Source: Brienomyrus brachyistius (lineage: Eukaryota > Chordata > Actinopteri > Osteoglossiformes > Mormyridae). Taken from it: 64,000 bases of DNA. Under the pieces are notes generated by a model that was not told the origin of the DNA, did not search any database, and saw only the letters and a program-made list of their open reading frames with translations. Both the position numbers and the translations under genes were made by a program. Shown piece by piece: positions 11,601 to 22,528 of the stretch (positions within the stretch are counted from its first letter, which is position 1; every line of letters starts with the position of its first letter). The stretch lies in the NCBI RefSeq assembly GCF_023856365.1, contig NC_064538.1, positions 6,130,494 to 6,194,493 of the forward strand. The letters run 5' to 3'.

Positions 11601-12760
11601 CTGACAAAAAGCTTAAACAAACAAAGAACAACATCAAATACATTGATGACAGACAGCAATACTAACGCAATGAAAAAACAACGTATAATAGCAGTAGGGT
11701 AGGAAAATGCTAAACAAATCTATTGTGAACCGACTCACCCTTCGTTACAGATCGCGTAAATCATCGCCCCAAAGTCTGTTCCTTCGGATATGTTATACCT
11801 CCCATTAATTATATCCAGAGGGGAGCCACACGACTTTTCTGACAGGAAGATATAAAAACACCAATTTTTACTAGACTGGAATCACTACTTTCAGCAGCAA
11901 ATATATACTGATCCTTCCCACTCTGAATTATAACCAAACCCAGCACTGCCATTACATATAAAAAAGTTAGAAACAACTTATCGAATTGACCAGTCAGGAA
12001 CATCTGAATTACTTTGACATTTCAGTGTAAGACTGCTCCATTTGCCGTCTTGGCAGGTAGAATTTTTCATTCCGGACATCCGTATATAGCCAGTAACACA
12101 CTCATATGCAACCATGGCACCAGTGGGAAAATTGTTCTCTTGACTGTATTGAGGTGCCAGGATAACATTGGGGTAGGTGTTTGGTTTTGAACACTGTGCT
12201 GAAATGGAAACAAAAATGAAAGCGTAAATAGCGGGCATGATGAATTCTTAAGCAGGCCTATTATAAACATGTACTGAAGGTATGTTAAAATGCATGACAT
12301 GCGGTACACAAATCAAGTCTAGCTATTAAACCTATTATTCTGTTTACGTTAACTTCTTTGCATTACAAAGATAAATTCATCCATCCATCCACCCGTCTGT
12401 CCGTCCATGTTCTATACCTGCTTGTCTTATGCAGTGTTATGGGGACACGGACCCTAACCTGGAAACGACGGCCACAAGGCAGAAAATAATCCAGGATGGG
12501 GTCCCAGCCCATCGCAGGGCACACTCACACACCATTCACACACACAATCATCAGAATAAGATAAAGGAATAACTTCAAAAAGTGTAGTACAATACAGATG
12601 ATGATTAAGAAGTAAAAGTGCCAGAAGAGTAACTAATCATTGCATAAAAATCTGCAATATTAAGAAAATATGACAAGTGCTGTGTAATCTTACCATTTGC
12701 ATTGACTTCAAAAGTGACGCACACAACCACAAAACAGCAGAGCCTCTTAAAGCCAAACAT
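5691..12760 (-). CDS. Membrane complement regulator (RCA family), four sushi domains, CD55/CD46-like
   Basis: Predicted exons (minus strand): 12760-12694 signal peptide (MFGFKRLCCFVVVCV...); 12198-12013 SCR1; 11838-11739 and 11253-11177 SCR2, split over two exons; 10997-10821 SCR3; 8949-8773 SCR4; 5746-5691 C-terminus. Phases agree (1,1,2,1,1,1) and total 280 codons. Each SCR shows the four-cysteine pattern with the Trp or hydrophobic core; SCR2 has the typical GYIL...YRTC...GWD...P-CE half. The end is a 17-18-residue hydrophobic stretch finishing LFPAILELFL-stop, as in a GPI signal or a tail anchor. Proteins of this kind bind C3b/C4b and protect the cell's own surface. Four SCRs with SCR2 split recalls CD46; the hydrophobic end without an obvious cytoplasmic tail recalls CD55. 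A Ser/Thr-rich exon may be missing from this model, and the last exon is the weakest part. Confidence 0.75.
5925..5987 (-). other. Optional 63-nt exon candidate of the sushi gene
   Basis: On the minus strand, an acceptor (ttgtag) and donor (cag|gtattt) bound a 63-nt open segment that is phase 1 at both ends. It could therefore be inserted between SCR4 and the last exon without changing frame. In another frame the same bases read as a hydrophobic stretch ending ALGFYKAGQ, in phase with an alternative acceptor of the last exon. Neither reading can be proven by eye. Confidence 0.25.
6858..7100 (-). repeat. Old degenerate SINE, reverse orientation
   Basis: Blocks such as 'caccttccaaccact', 'ggatgccagtctatcacag' and 'ggagaacatgcaaattccacacatg' match the reverse complement of the SINE family, with many substitutions. 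It lies in the last intron region of the sushi gene. Confidence 0.55.
7607..8110 (+). mobile_element. Tc1/mariner remnant with transposase C-terminal fragment
   Basis: End-like motifs (ACAGACGTAGACAAATTTG at about 7623 and gggtacctacaaatttgtcc near 8079) flank a decayed transposase piece. At about 7738-7860 it reads WVLQQDNDPKHTDKS..., the conserved QxDNDPKHT segment around the second catalytic Asp of Tc1 transposases. A stop interrupts the following WPS-SPDLNPI region. It is a dead fragment. Confidence 0.6.
8180..8760. other. Unrecognised intronic sequence
   Basis: Open stretches of 60-77 codons on the plus strand (for example 8363-8557) have no recognised family. They abut the SCR4 exon on the opposite strand. 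Similarity in feel to the neighbouring Tc1 debris suggests old transposon sequence, but this is not demonstrated. Confidence 0.3.
9062..10491 (+). mobile_element. CR1/Rex-like non-LTR retrotransposon, 5'-truncated and inactive
   Basis: Reverse-transcriptase pieces are visible. At 9068-9304 the frame reads ...ANYRPISLTCITEKVME... and HGFRRGKSCLTNL; a TGA at 9302 follows. Then come ...LDFQKAFDIVPH... (about 9341-9377), in place of the usual DFxKAFDxVPH, and GVPQGSILGPLLF (about 9505-9540). The C-terminal thumb/connection region reads FNINKCKVIHAG to LAGLNLFSPGQRK at 9702-10139. The 3' end carries the GGGCCGAATGGCC...TTTCTTATGTTCTTATG terminus typical of fish CR1-like elements. Several stops and frame breaks show it is dead. 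It lies antisense in the SCR3-SCR4 intron of the sushi gene. Confidence 0.9.
11054..11139. mobile_element. Short hAT-type MITE
   Basis: Terminal inverted repeats CAGTGTTTCTCA and TGAGAAACACTG bound 86 bases including a poly-A tract. Eight-base flanks (GTTTATGG at 11046, ACTTATGG at 11140) agree at 6 of 8 positions, as expected of an aged hAT target duplication. It sits between the SCR3 exon and the second SCR2 exon. Confidence 0.65.
12377..12548 (-). repeat. SINE tail fragment, reverse orientation
   Basis: The start (ccatccatccacc) and the blocks 'cccagcccatcgcagggcac' and 'tcacacaccattcaca' match the reverse complement of the SINE 3' half. The tRNA-like head is missing, so it is 5'-truncated. 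Confidence 0.7.
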
Positions 12761-12849
12761 CTTTATCCCGTCCAGCTAATTTCTGCAAGACTGTAGCTCC
12801 TGAATCTGCTTTTGTTCCTGATTTCCACCTGCTCGACTCCGGATACCTA

Positions 12850-15800
12850 AAACCAAACCAAATTGGGTGGAAATGACATTTCTACAACACTTCACTTCGT
12901 TTGACACTGCCCAAATGGAGACTGTGGCAAATTAGACAAATTATTTTCTCTAATATAAATAAAGGAGTCTAATTTGACAATGATAATAAAAGAGACCAAC
13001 TAAACCTGGTATCCAACCACCAGAAACAGCAATCAGACAGTAGCCAAATGTCGTCTGCTAGTTTTTTCCTTTTACGTACTTGGAGTAAAAATGAGGGGAT
13101 TATAGGTATACTTGTCATTTCCAAGCAAGGATGCAGTTTTGGTTTTGAATGGAATGGTAGGGACATGTTCCTACCACCTACTGTGGAAGTACTATGAGTT
13201 CGGGGCGTGTAGGTCATAATTGATTTTTTTCCTCTTTTACTCTTTCTTAGGGGGCGGGAGATACTAGGTCTATCTGCAAAATAATTACTAGGATAATGAT
13301 CAGATACTATCTGCATCAGACGTCCCATCAGCATAATATCATTCCGCATGTGTAGACCAGGTTTAGCAGCACTAAATCACTCATACAGTATTGCCACACC
13401 TCATTGCCACGTCAATGACCTGCACTGTAAACATCGTACAATGTGACGGCATATCCGTCTACTTTGTCACAGAATGTACAACACTTACCCTCTGTAATGT
13501 GCTATTAAGATACACTTGCCTTGAATGCAATTCATGCAATACTTAATGTTGAAAAACTTTTTATTGGCACAATAAACCGTGGATTGCGAGCATAATTCGT
13601 TCCGGAAATGTGCTCGTAATCCACTCGTATATCAAAGTGAATTTTCCTATTAGAAATAATGGAAACTCAGATGATTCGTTCCACAACCCAAAGATTTTAC
13701 TTAAAATTATTAATACAAAATATTAAGTAAAATACATAAAACAAATTAACCTGCACTTTACCAAGCATGGGAAATTATTACTCACAATCCCACAGCGAGA
13801 GAGAGAGAGAACCATCGGCTCGGCTGTTAAAGTAAAATTTCGTCATTTCACGTAAATTGTGTCATTTTTACTAGTAACAAGAGCAAATGCGACAAATTTC
13901 ATCATTTCTGCCAGGAGAAATAGTAGGAGAAATTACGTAAACTATGGCATTTAGGTGTACAGCAATCAATAAGCTTTTCTGTTTCCACAAGGTGGAACAG
14001 CAAACAGTATACCCGTACTTCCGGTTCATCATGGTTGAATCATCTTGTCACCGTTACTATAGAGTAGGGCCGCTGCGATTAGTCGATGTAGTTATTGACG
14101 TGAATTAGGCATGCTACTAATCTACTTCTCAAATTGTGGCCAAAAATAATGTTTATATACTGCTGAATAGTGCATACATTATCCAAAGCCCTGCAATGGC
14201 ATACAGGTTGCTGTCGTCAAAATAAAATTGACTTAAATTTAATGGTGAAGTTGATTTTCTGGAGGAAAATTAATCGTTTTGATTAATCAACCAATTGATA
14301 AAAGTCGATAGATGTATAGAAAAATAGTCGTTAGTAGCAGCCATACTTATGAGTGCCTGCTCCACTTTGAAACAAAGACAGTCTTATCTGAGCTTTCATG
14401 ATTTTCCCTAGAATACAGAATTGCAGAATGCCTGGGTGAGACCGATACAGAGGGACAAAGATCATCTTTTTATTATAGAGGAAGAGGCTGTTTCTGCGTT
14501 ACTCTAGTTGTAAACACACTTGGATGATCGTATCAAATGAGTTATTATGTCGGATATCCAAATTTGTCATAACAGAGCCGACAGTCTTGTAGTCTTATCA
14601 ACCAGGGGTGTAAAAACCAGGAAGGACATGTCCCTCCAATACATTATTTGGCTTTGTTTTTTTCCCCCAATAAACAGATCTTTGCATTTAAATTAAAGTT
14701 GTGCCCCCCCCACATCAAACTCTTATACAGTACCACTGTTAACAACCACACTCTCTCTGGTACTTAATTCAAAAACCAAAATGTTCTAAAACCAGTGATT
14801 GCGACTGACTGTAACCTGCAGCAACCAACACACAGTCACAAATAGCATAATGTTTTCTATGTTGAACATCTAGTTGTGAATGTAGGTTCCCCCTGTGTCA
14901 ATAGAGGTATTCATTCATTTCAGTGCGCATACCAAACCCAAAACGATGTACTGAACGGTACGCGACGAATACATGAACTATTATAGCCCTATTGTTTATA
15001 ATAAAAATGTTGAGGTTAATTGAAGCTTGGGTTATGACATCTGATAACTTGAAATACGATATTTACACACAGAAAATCTAACCAACAAAAGTGCTAAATT
15101 GCTTAGTAAGAAAAAGCTGCTAATCAACAAGCTCTTTTGGGCTGTAACACTTCATACTAGCTTGCTAACAAGTTATATTCATGCAAGATATATTACATAA
15201 ATAAACCACTCGTACTCACTGTAACTTTTGAATTGAAAATTTGAAATTATTTTGAATGCACATTACTATGGTAAAATACAGTAAGAGCAGGGACTGCGGC
15301 TACAGATTTTAGGCCCCCTGAAAGCATATCATAGTGGGCCCCAACACAGACTGATTCAATTTTCACTCAGGGGCCTTTGAAATCATTTTAACTCACCCTC
15401 AAGCCCCGAGTAAGAGCACTGATCATGTGAAATCCGGAAGTTTCGATACACTGCTTTAACAAAAACTTCCTGTGGGCGATTACGTTGTAAAAAAGGCCTA
15501 TTTCTCCCAGTAAGAACTCAGTTTTAGATATCCAGAAATGTAATTCTTATTGGAAGAAATCTAATTATATTACAGATATCATGAACCATTTTGCATATGT
15601 AAAATAGACATTGTGACTTGTGATAATTGAACTGAAGATCTAAAAAGGAAATTGTTACTACTAAGAATGTAATTTCAGATATATAGGATTAGCATTTTAG
15701 ATATTCAAAATAGTGCTGCCCTCTCAAATTAGAACTGCAATACAAATAAATTAAAAAAAAAAAAAAAATTCTAACTAGTAAGACCTGAATTGACCTGGAA

Positions 15801-15948
15801 TGCTCATTTGTACTGGTGAAAATTGAATTAAAGACATCTAAAATTCCAGTTTGTACTAGCAAGAATTACAATGCAAATATCAAAAATTACTATTCCACCT
15901 ACTTATTTGATGTTAAAACAGTCACTTAAATTTGTTAAAAGATCTGAA
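12850..15948. other. Gene-poor AT-rich DNA
   Basis: No splice-bounded coding segment was recognised on either strand. It contains a short GA run (about 13797-13811), homopolymers and 'gggccccaacacagactg' style low-copy sequence near 15320. A 126-codon open stretch at 13349-12969 (minus) shows no domain and is probably chance. Confidence 0.45.
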
Positions 15949-15960
15949 GATAATTATCTT

Positions 15961-16316
15961 CCATCCATTTTCCAAACCACTCATTCTACTGGGTTACGGA
16001 GCCTATCCCAGAAGCAATGGGCACAAGGCAGGGAACAACCCAGGATGGGGGGCCAGCCCATTGCAGGGCACACTCACACACCATTCACTCACACACCATT
16101 CACTCACACATGCACTTCTACGGGCAATTTAGTAGCTCCAATTAGCCTCAGCATGTTTTTGGACTGTGGGGGGAAACCGGAGTACCTGGAGGAAACCCCA
16201 CGACGACATGGAGAGAACATGCAAACTCCACACACATGTGACCCAGGCGGAGACTCAAACCCGGGTCCCAGAGGTGCGAGGTAACAGTGCTAACCACTGC
16301 ACCACCATGCCACCCC
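15961..16316 (-). mobile_element. tRNA-headed SINE, full length, reverse orientation
   Basis: This is a reverse-complement copy of the 3000-3351 family, from the ccatccattttcc tail to the tRNA-like head with B-box reading GGGTTTGAGTC. A perfect 12-base duplication GATAATTATCTT lies at 15949-15960 and 16317-16328. An internal duplication of the 'cacaccattcact' block is private to this copy. Confidence 0.9.
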
Positions 16317-16611
16317 GATAATTATCTTGTGAATAGAAATTTAACTAGGAGAACCTAAGTCAGAGACATCTTCAATTACAGGTTTACTAGTAAGAATAGA
16401 GTTTTGAATATCACTAATTTTCATTATGACTAGTCAAAATATAATGCTTACTTTAAGAAACAGAATTCTGGATATCTAAAATACAATTTCAGGGCTGTGT
16501 TAAAATGGCCTGCTGTTTGGTTTGCCATAGTAGCAAGTAACACTAACACCTCAAAGGTCATGGAATCAAGGCTGGATGGCCAACTGGCAATATACAAGTG
16601 CCATTTTATGA

Positions 16612-16800
16612 TACTATAGAATAATACTTAACTTAAAAAGATGTTCAGTTAATGTTATCGTGCTGACATTGAGAAAACATTTATTACAATGTAGAACTTG
16701 GAAATAACGTTCCGCTAACGTTACGGTAATTAAGAACGTTCTCGGATAGTTCGAGAACACCTTCACATAGCTAAAGTTCTTGGAACTGTTAGCTGCGATC
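16612..16800 (-). repeat. Unnamed interspersed repeat, copy 1
   Basis: Read on the minus strand it shares ordered blocks (CTAACAG, GAACGTTC, TATGTGAA, TCAATGTCAGCACGA, AACATTA, TGAACAT) with the plus-strand stretch at 30672-30835. Two diverged copies of one repeat family are therefore visible in the window. No coding frame or clear ends were found. Confidence 0.55.
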
Positions 16801-18393
16801 AAGTCTGTACAAGTAACAACCGAAATAGGAGGGAAATAAATGTCACTGGCATAAATTGTGGTGGGGCATGCAAGGACATTTTTAGCATGTTAATTTTTAG
16901 TTACAGACGTGGATCTCCTTGGTTTGGCGTTTTCAAAAATCTCATATTCATTTCCAGCTGGGCTGAAATTCAGTGACCATAGAGGCATGTGGAACAATTT
17001 GCGTACTCATTTTCTCAAGCTACATCAGCGTATGTTATTCCCACATCATGAAATGACATTTAGGCATAAAAGTCACATGCACCGCACAATGGTGAAACGC
17101 TGACAAAATATATAACGTTACCACAGACCAAAGATAAAAACTGATCATCAAAAAAAATGATTTGCAGCCTTTTGCTGTTGCCATATTTCGTAACGGGTTA
17201 GTGAGACGAGTGTGTTTCTCGTCCTGCTGTCGGTAGCCCGCATATCCATCAATTTGATCCGAATTCTTACTCTTCGTATCTTTTTCTCACGGACGGACTC
17301 AGATCTGCGTGGTTTATCACGCAGTTAATTGTTGACGAATTAAGTGCAACTGCGTAAATCCATAAACGGGAAAAAATAAAACATGGAGGTTATCGTCCTC
17401 CATGCACCCGCTGCTTAAGGTTAATTAACATAAAAACACCAATATATAGCTACATGCTGTCTTCTTCAAAGTCTTCGTAAGGAAAAATCTATCATCCAAT
17501 TAAACTCATGTCGAAAACACATCTCTTCAATTAATATTATTCGTCGTGTATGTATCACGTGCTGTCTCGTTAAATGTGTTTTTGTTGAATTGTAAAGTAT
17601 CACTGAGTGTATGAAAGGCGCTATATAAATAAAACGTCAGTTCAGTTTGTGAAATAACTGTGAAATGCACTATAACCAACGGCAATGATATTTTACCTCA
17701 GTGTACCAATCCACGCATCACACTTCGGAAGCTGCTCAGACGTCAGACCTTTCGCCTTGTTTCACCTAAAGCGCCATCTCTCTGTTTATAAGGGCGAACT
17801 GAGTAATGACGGCGTCTGAGCCCGATCTCTTTAAAGGTACAGTACAGGTATTTATCAGCACTTCGATAAATGCAATTCTCTGGTGGGACTGAATTTCGTA
17901 AACAGTAGTTTCTCTACACTGATCTGAATGAAGTATTTAGTAATTCAACTTGGAAACGTAAGGTTAATGCACTTACAAATGGTATGTAATTTGCGACTAA
18001 TTAAGGCAGAAACTCGACAGTAATAGTGTCTGACACCTACAGTCAAACATATCATCTTCACTATCGTAACAGCTCATTTTCACACAAAACTTTAATAGAC
18101 AACAGTGGACGAAATAAAGGAAATAAATATAAATAAATAGTGTAAAAAAAAAATTTAAATACCGGAGTGAAGAAGTATGAATTATTCCTTTTAAGATTGA
18201 TAGTAATAAAGCGTATTAAGATTTTGAGAAGTATAGTCTGCAAATAGGGATCGTACCAGATGCTTTTATTATAAAAGCATAAACGTTGGTAGCGAGGGAA
18301 AGTTATCTGAGGGCAGAGTGCCTGAGAGCACTGGCTGCAGACTGGCCATTTGGAAGACTGATCAGTGCCAGTGTATGCATTTTTATTTTATAT
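16801..18393. other. AT-rich gene-poor stretch with possible promoter
   Basis: No coding exon was recognised. It holds the TATA-like candidate near 17785 and a near-perfect hairpin sequence (CATGGAGG ... CCTCCATG, about 17383-17405). Otherwise it is unremarkable AT-rich DNA. Confidence 0.4.
17697..17790 (-). promoter_or_regulatory. Candidate distal promoter and 5' non-coding exon of the sushi gene
   Basis: On the minus strand a TATAAA box (17790-17785) is followed about 90 bases on by a donor-like TGAG|GTAAAA (17697/17696). Upstream of the sushi start codon an acceptor-like GGTTTTAG (about 12848) could receive such an exon. The arrangement would give a 5' UTR exon about 5 kb upstream. This is inference from signals only. 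Confidence 0.22.
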
Positions 18394-18724
18394 CCATCCA
18401 TTCATTTTCCAAACCGCTTATCCTACTGGGTCGTGGGGGGTCCGGAGCCTATCCCGGAAGCAATGGGCACGAGGCAGGGAACAACCCAGGATGGGGGGCC
18501 AGCCCATCGCAGGGCACACTCACACACCATTCACTCACGCATGCACAACTAGGGGCAATTTAGTAATTTCAATTAGCCTCAGCATGTGGGGGGAAACCGG
18601 AGTACCCAGAGGAAACCCCACAACGACATGGGGAGAACATGCAAACTCCACACACGTGATCCAGGCAGAGACTCGAACCCGGGTCTCAGAGGTGTGAGGC
18701 AACAGTGCTAACCACCTTGCCGGC
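18394..18724 (-). mobile_element. tRNA-headed SINE, reverse orientation, internally deleted
   Basis: Same family as the SINE at 3000-3351 but lacking the 'gtttttggactgt' block. The B-box reads GGGTTCGAGTC in reverse complement. Only a short TTATAT motif is shared by the two flanks, so the duplication is uncertain. Confidence 0.85.
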
Positions 18725-18897
18725 TTATATATATTAATAATATTATTAAACACTGGATGCCTAAGTTCTGCTGGTGCTCTGTGAACTCAGACTCGGATGC
18801 TGCCAAGCAGGAGGCCAAAGGGAAGGCAGGAGGAACAGCTAATGCTTTCAAAAACTGCTGTCTGATGTCATTTTTTGGTTTTACTCGTATATATACA

Positions 18898-19949
18898 TAC
18901 ACTTCTGGTCAGAAGTTTTAGAACGCCCCAATTTTTCCAGTTCTTCATTGAAATTCAAACAGTCTCACTGTACTCTGAAATGAAGGCATAGTGTCGTCCG
19001 ACCCTCGTGTGTGCCTCGCCCCCTCATTAACCACATGTGCCGTCCCGGTCTTGATCACCTGTCTCCTGCTATTTCGGCTAGTCTTGTGTATATCAGTCCA
19101 TGTCTTCCTCTGTTGCCCAGATCTGTCACTGATGTTCATCACCGTCTGCCCTGTTCGTCTCACTAAACCCTCGTATCCAACCCGCGCAATGACTTTCTTG
19201 ATGTAACTCAACGTGTCAAACCTGCAACTTGCATTTGAAAGTGAGACTTGCTTAACTCCGACCACGATTAAGCTGTGGTCCTGTGAGCCGTTTATCATGA
19301 AAGCTGTTGACTGTGAAGAAGCTTGTCTTCTGATGCTGTTGTGGCTTTTGGGTCTGCGAGGGCACTTCCTGTCAGAGTGTCCCCCAGTTTCTCAAGGCCT
19401 TTCGATGGTGAAAGAGATTGTATTCACTTTCACCATGACTTTCATCACAGTTTCTCTGTACGACAGGCCTAGCGTTGAGTGTTATGATGGTCTGTCTCTC
19501 TTCCATTGTTAATTGCCTTTTTCTCGCCGTTTTTATAGCAGCACACAACGTTCTGCTGTACAATACTGTTCAAATAGTGCTCATGGGGATAGGGTACCAC
19601 GGTCTATCCAGCACTACTTATACGCGGACAGAGGGGGTTATGGGTAATCTGGGCAAGTTGGGACACCTGTTAGGATTGGTGGCACCAGCTTTCAAGGCTT
19701 GATCAACCTCTATTGCTGCAGAACAGCATTAAGTTGTTAACCCATTTCCTGTTCCCTGAAAAAGGCCATTTTGTATAATTCTGAAATGCACATTATTTCC
19801 CAGATTTGGGTAACCTTACCTTTTTCTTTTACCTCTGGCCACTTGCCTTTGTACCATTTCAAGTTATTCATAGGACCTGAACAGCTTGAATGTCAATGAA
19901 AAATGGGAAAAATTGGGGTGTTTTAACCAAACTTTTAACCGGTAGTGTA
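18898..19949 (-). mobile_element. Tc1-like DNA transposon, internally deleted
   Basis: Imperfect terminal inverted repeats (TACACTTCTGGTCAGAAGTT at the left; the reverse complement of AACTTTTAACCGGTAGTGTA at the right) both run into a shared CCCCAATTTTT block. They are flanked by TA. The minus strand keeps the transposase N-terminus at 19563-19372 (...RKRQLTMEERQTIITL...), a helix-turn-helix start. A decayed, frame-broken remainder follows, without the DDE catalytic core. At 1052 bp it is shorter than the usual 1.6 kb. Confidence 0.75.
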
Positions 19950-20229
19950 TGTATACACAAACACACACACAAACACACACACACTTCCCCATGAGACAGA
20001 TTAATGTCCCATGAATAATCCATCCAGTATATAGGGTTTTGTGGTTATTTCAAGTTAAGATGACACATGAGGAAGTCACTTGGCCAGAAATCGGTTCCTC
20101 TAAATGACATGGAAACAAAGACACCAACTGAGAACACAAACCAAGCAAAGCCACCAAAGCTAAACTGCTACGCAAATAGCAGCCTGCTAGAGAGTCCAGT
20201 AGCCCCGTGTGTCTCAGTCTGTGTGTCAT

Positions 20230-20465
20230 GAATAATCACCCAAACCCTGCAAAAAACACACATGGGTATTTACTGGTCACCACAGTTATGGCTCCAGGCC
20301 AATTTTAAAGGAAACAGGAGAATCTGGAGAAAACACAAATTAACCCATGGAGTACATACAAATTCCACAGAGCCTAATTTAGTGGCAGGCCTGAACACAC
20401 AACCCTAGGAATAGAAGCACCATTAGAACACAGAGTAAGAGCCATGCCAGGGTGCCACCCAAGCC
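20230..20465 (-). repeat. Degenerate SINE, reverse orientation
   Basis: Blocks 'ggtatttactggtcacc', 'gagtacatacaaattccaca' and the head-like 'gcaggcctgaacacacaaccctagg ... agagccatgccagggtgccacc' resemble an old reverse copy of the SINE family. The stretches on either side (19950-20229 and 20466-21280) contain nothing that I can name. Confidence 0.45.
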
Positions 20466-21280
20466 TGCTCCTTTTATGGTACTTAACTTCATTTACGATG
20501 CAGAGAAGCATGACGAGGTATTGATGTTTCTCCTAATAACATTCTTCCAAAGAAAGGGTTAGGGTACAAAAGTGTGTCAATTAGTAGCTGCCTCCATTGA
20601 TAAGCAAAAGTTATTGCTAAGATTTAGTCACCAGTTGCTGAGATAGCGGTAGGTCTAGCCGAGGTGTGATTCACATGCCACGCCTGAGGTGCAATGCTCT
20701 GTCAACAAAGAAAGACCTCAGCTTTGATAATGCACTTATTGCATTGTGGCATGTGCATGTACAGTATGGGGGGGGGTGAGGATCAGTAGTAGTAAGACCA
20801 TTATTGCAACATGCACTTTTTATGGGCAACAGAAGCAGTTTACACACTTTGTTAGGAGTTGCGGAAATTTATTCGACTGTTGCTCCGGTTACTTATTTAA
20901 ACGTCCAATGCGTGACATTTGTAAAATCATACATTGGATGATTAAATAGCTTCCTGTGGCCACTAGTCTATATGAAGCCTGTTTCCGCTCAGCCCAGTCT
21001 CACTACCACGTAGGAGAAGGCAGTTAAATGCAGAATGTATTGTTGAAATGTTTCCATGGTGGTGCAAGCAAGACAACGCCACTTCTGCAATATTTATTAG
21101 TAATCTCTAGCACTTGTAAGAAAATACGAGCCCTGTGAGCCATTACTTGTGACAGCAGTACATTTCATCTTTAAATATCTAGAGAACTGTAAAGTGTGTA
21201 TGTTTAAAGGTTAAATTGTTCGACAAAATGCTAAGTATCTGTGTGTCAGTAATGTTTTTGTTTGCACTGTTATTTATCAC

Positions 21281-21402
21281 TGCGATTGGTCGGCACCCCA
21301 TCCTGAGTTATTCCCCATAGACTCCAGACCCCCCCCCCCCCACACACAACACTGAAGAGGACAAGTGGTTACTGAAAATGGATGGACGGATGGATGGATG
21401 TT
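21281..21402 (+). repeat. SINE tail fragment with poly-C and ATGG run
   Basis: The 3' half of the SINE family: 'ggtcggcaccccatcctgag', a run of 14 C, then 'gacaagtggttactgaaaatggatgg' with (ATGG)n. The head is missing. Confidence 0.65.
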
Positions 21403-22242
21403 ATTTATCATTGAGTCCTGTACTTGACTAGGCTTTGCAGGAAGCCCCCTAAATAAGAATTTCATAGTACAATGTACGCATGAACGTCCACCCATTTGGG
21501 CAGCAGAGAAACTCGGGAATAATTCTGATCATGTAGCTCGAGGGCACTCCCAGCTCTCCAGCCTCTCTGAGACTTTAACCGATGTCCTTCATATTAAAAC
21601 TCCACGTACAGTTTTAAAGCTATACGCAATCTTATCGTATAAGCAGAGGTGCCATCTAGTGGCTAAAGTTGGAACTCCAGTTTGCCTCTTGACAGATCGC
21701 TGTTGCGTACTGTGTACACATATTCACCCTTTTTCTCAGATTTCAAGGGCTTCTCCTTGTAGTTGAAATTCACAGCTGTGACTACAGCTTTGCAAAGCGA
21801 TCAAAAATTCATGCTAGGAAAAAAGACACAGGAAAATGAACTCAAATTCCCCAAAATGCAAGACAAAATATATTTTGCACCAAAAATAACAAACATTTGT
21901 AAAATTAAGTCACGAAGGAGGGAATCGCTATTCTGAACATATAAACAGATGATGAAAGGTACTTTCTGTATTGAAATTTTAATGCGTGTAATTAGTTCCT
22001 GCGCACACAGTTCCAAAACAGACCTATAATTTGCATAATGATTTTCAATAAAAGCACATATAAGTTTTAATATAAACAGGAACACGTATAATCGGATGAT
22101 ACATAGCATAATGTATAATATGTTTTCCAACGACAGAGGATATAACAGAAGGTTTAATAAGATGTGTTTTGACGCATCTGACTTTTAATGCAAAGTCATT
22201 ATTACCATGAAAATCTAAACTGTTATTTAATTTTATGTGTAA
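21403..22242. other. AT-rich stretch downstream of the Ig-receptor gene
   Basis: No recognised gene. Its right edge is the likely 3' end of the minus-strand Ig receptor: an AATAAA read on the minus strand lies at 22248-22243, about 280 bases past that gene's stop codon. Confidence 0.4.
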
Positions 22243-22528
22243 TTTATTACTCAAGCACACGATATCAGGCTTTTTATAACATATAACACATGGAACATTG
22301 CCACAATACTGAGAATAGACCCACAATCTGCGCTAGACCACAATACGCTGTAACAGTTGCCATGAATACAAAATAAACTAATGAATGATTAATTTGCTTG
22401 ACCTTATGTCAAGATCAACCAGAAACAAACAGTAAGCAAAGGATTTTCTTTAACGGTGCATTTTCGTGTTTCTCTAATACTAACACTGTACAGTAATTTA
22501 TAAAACTATTTACAAAAAAATATTGAAT

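Noticed and set aside
15871..16284. 137-codon plus-strand open frame
   Set aside because: It reads through a reverse-oriented SINE; the same 'protein' appears in other SINE copies at 18365, 3374 and 56832.
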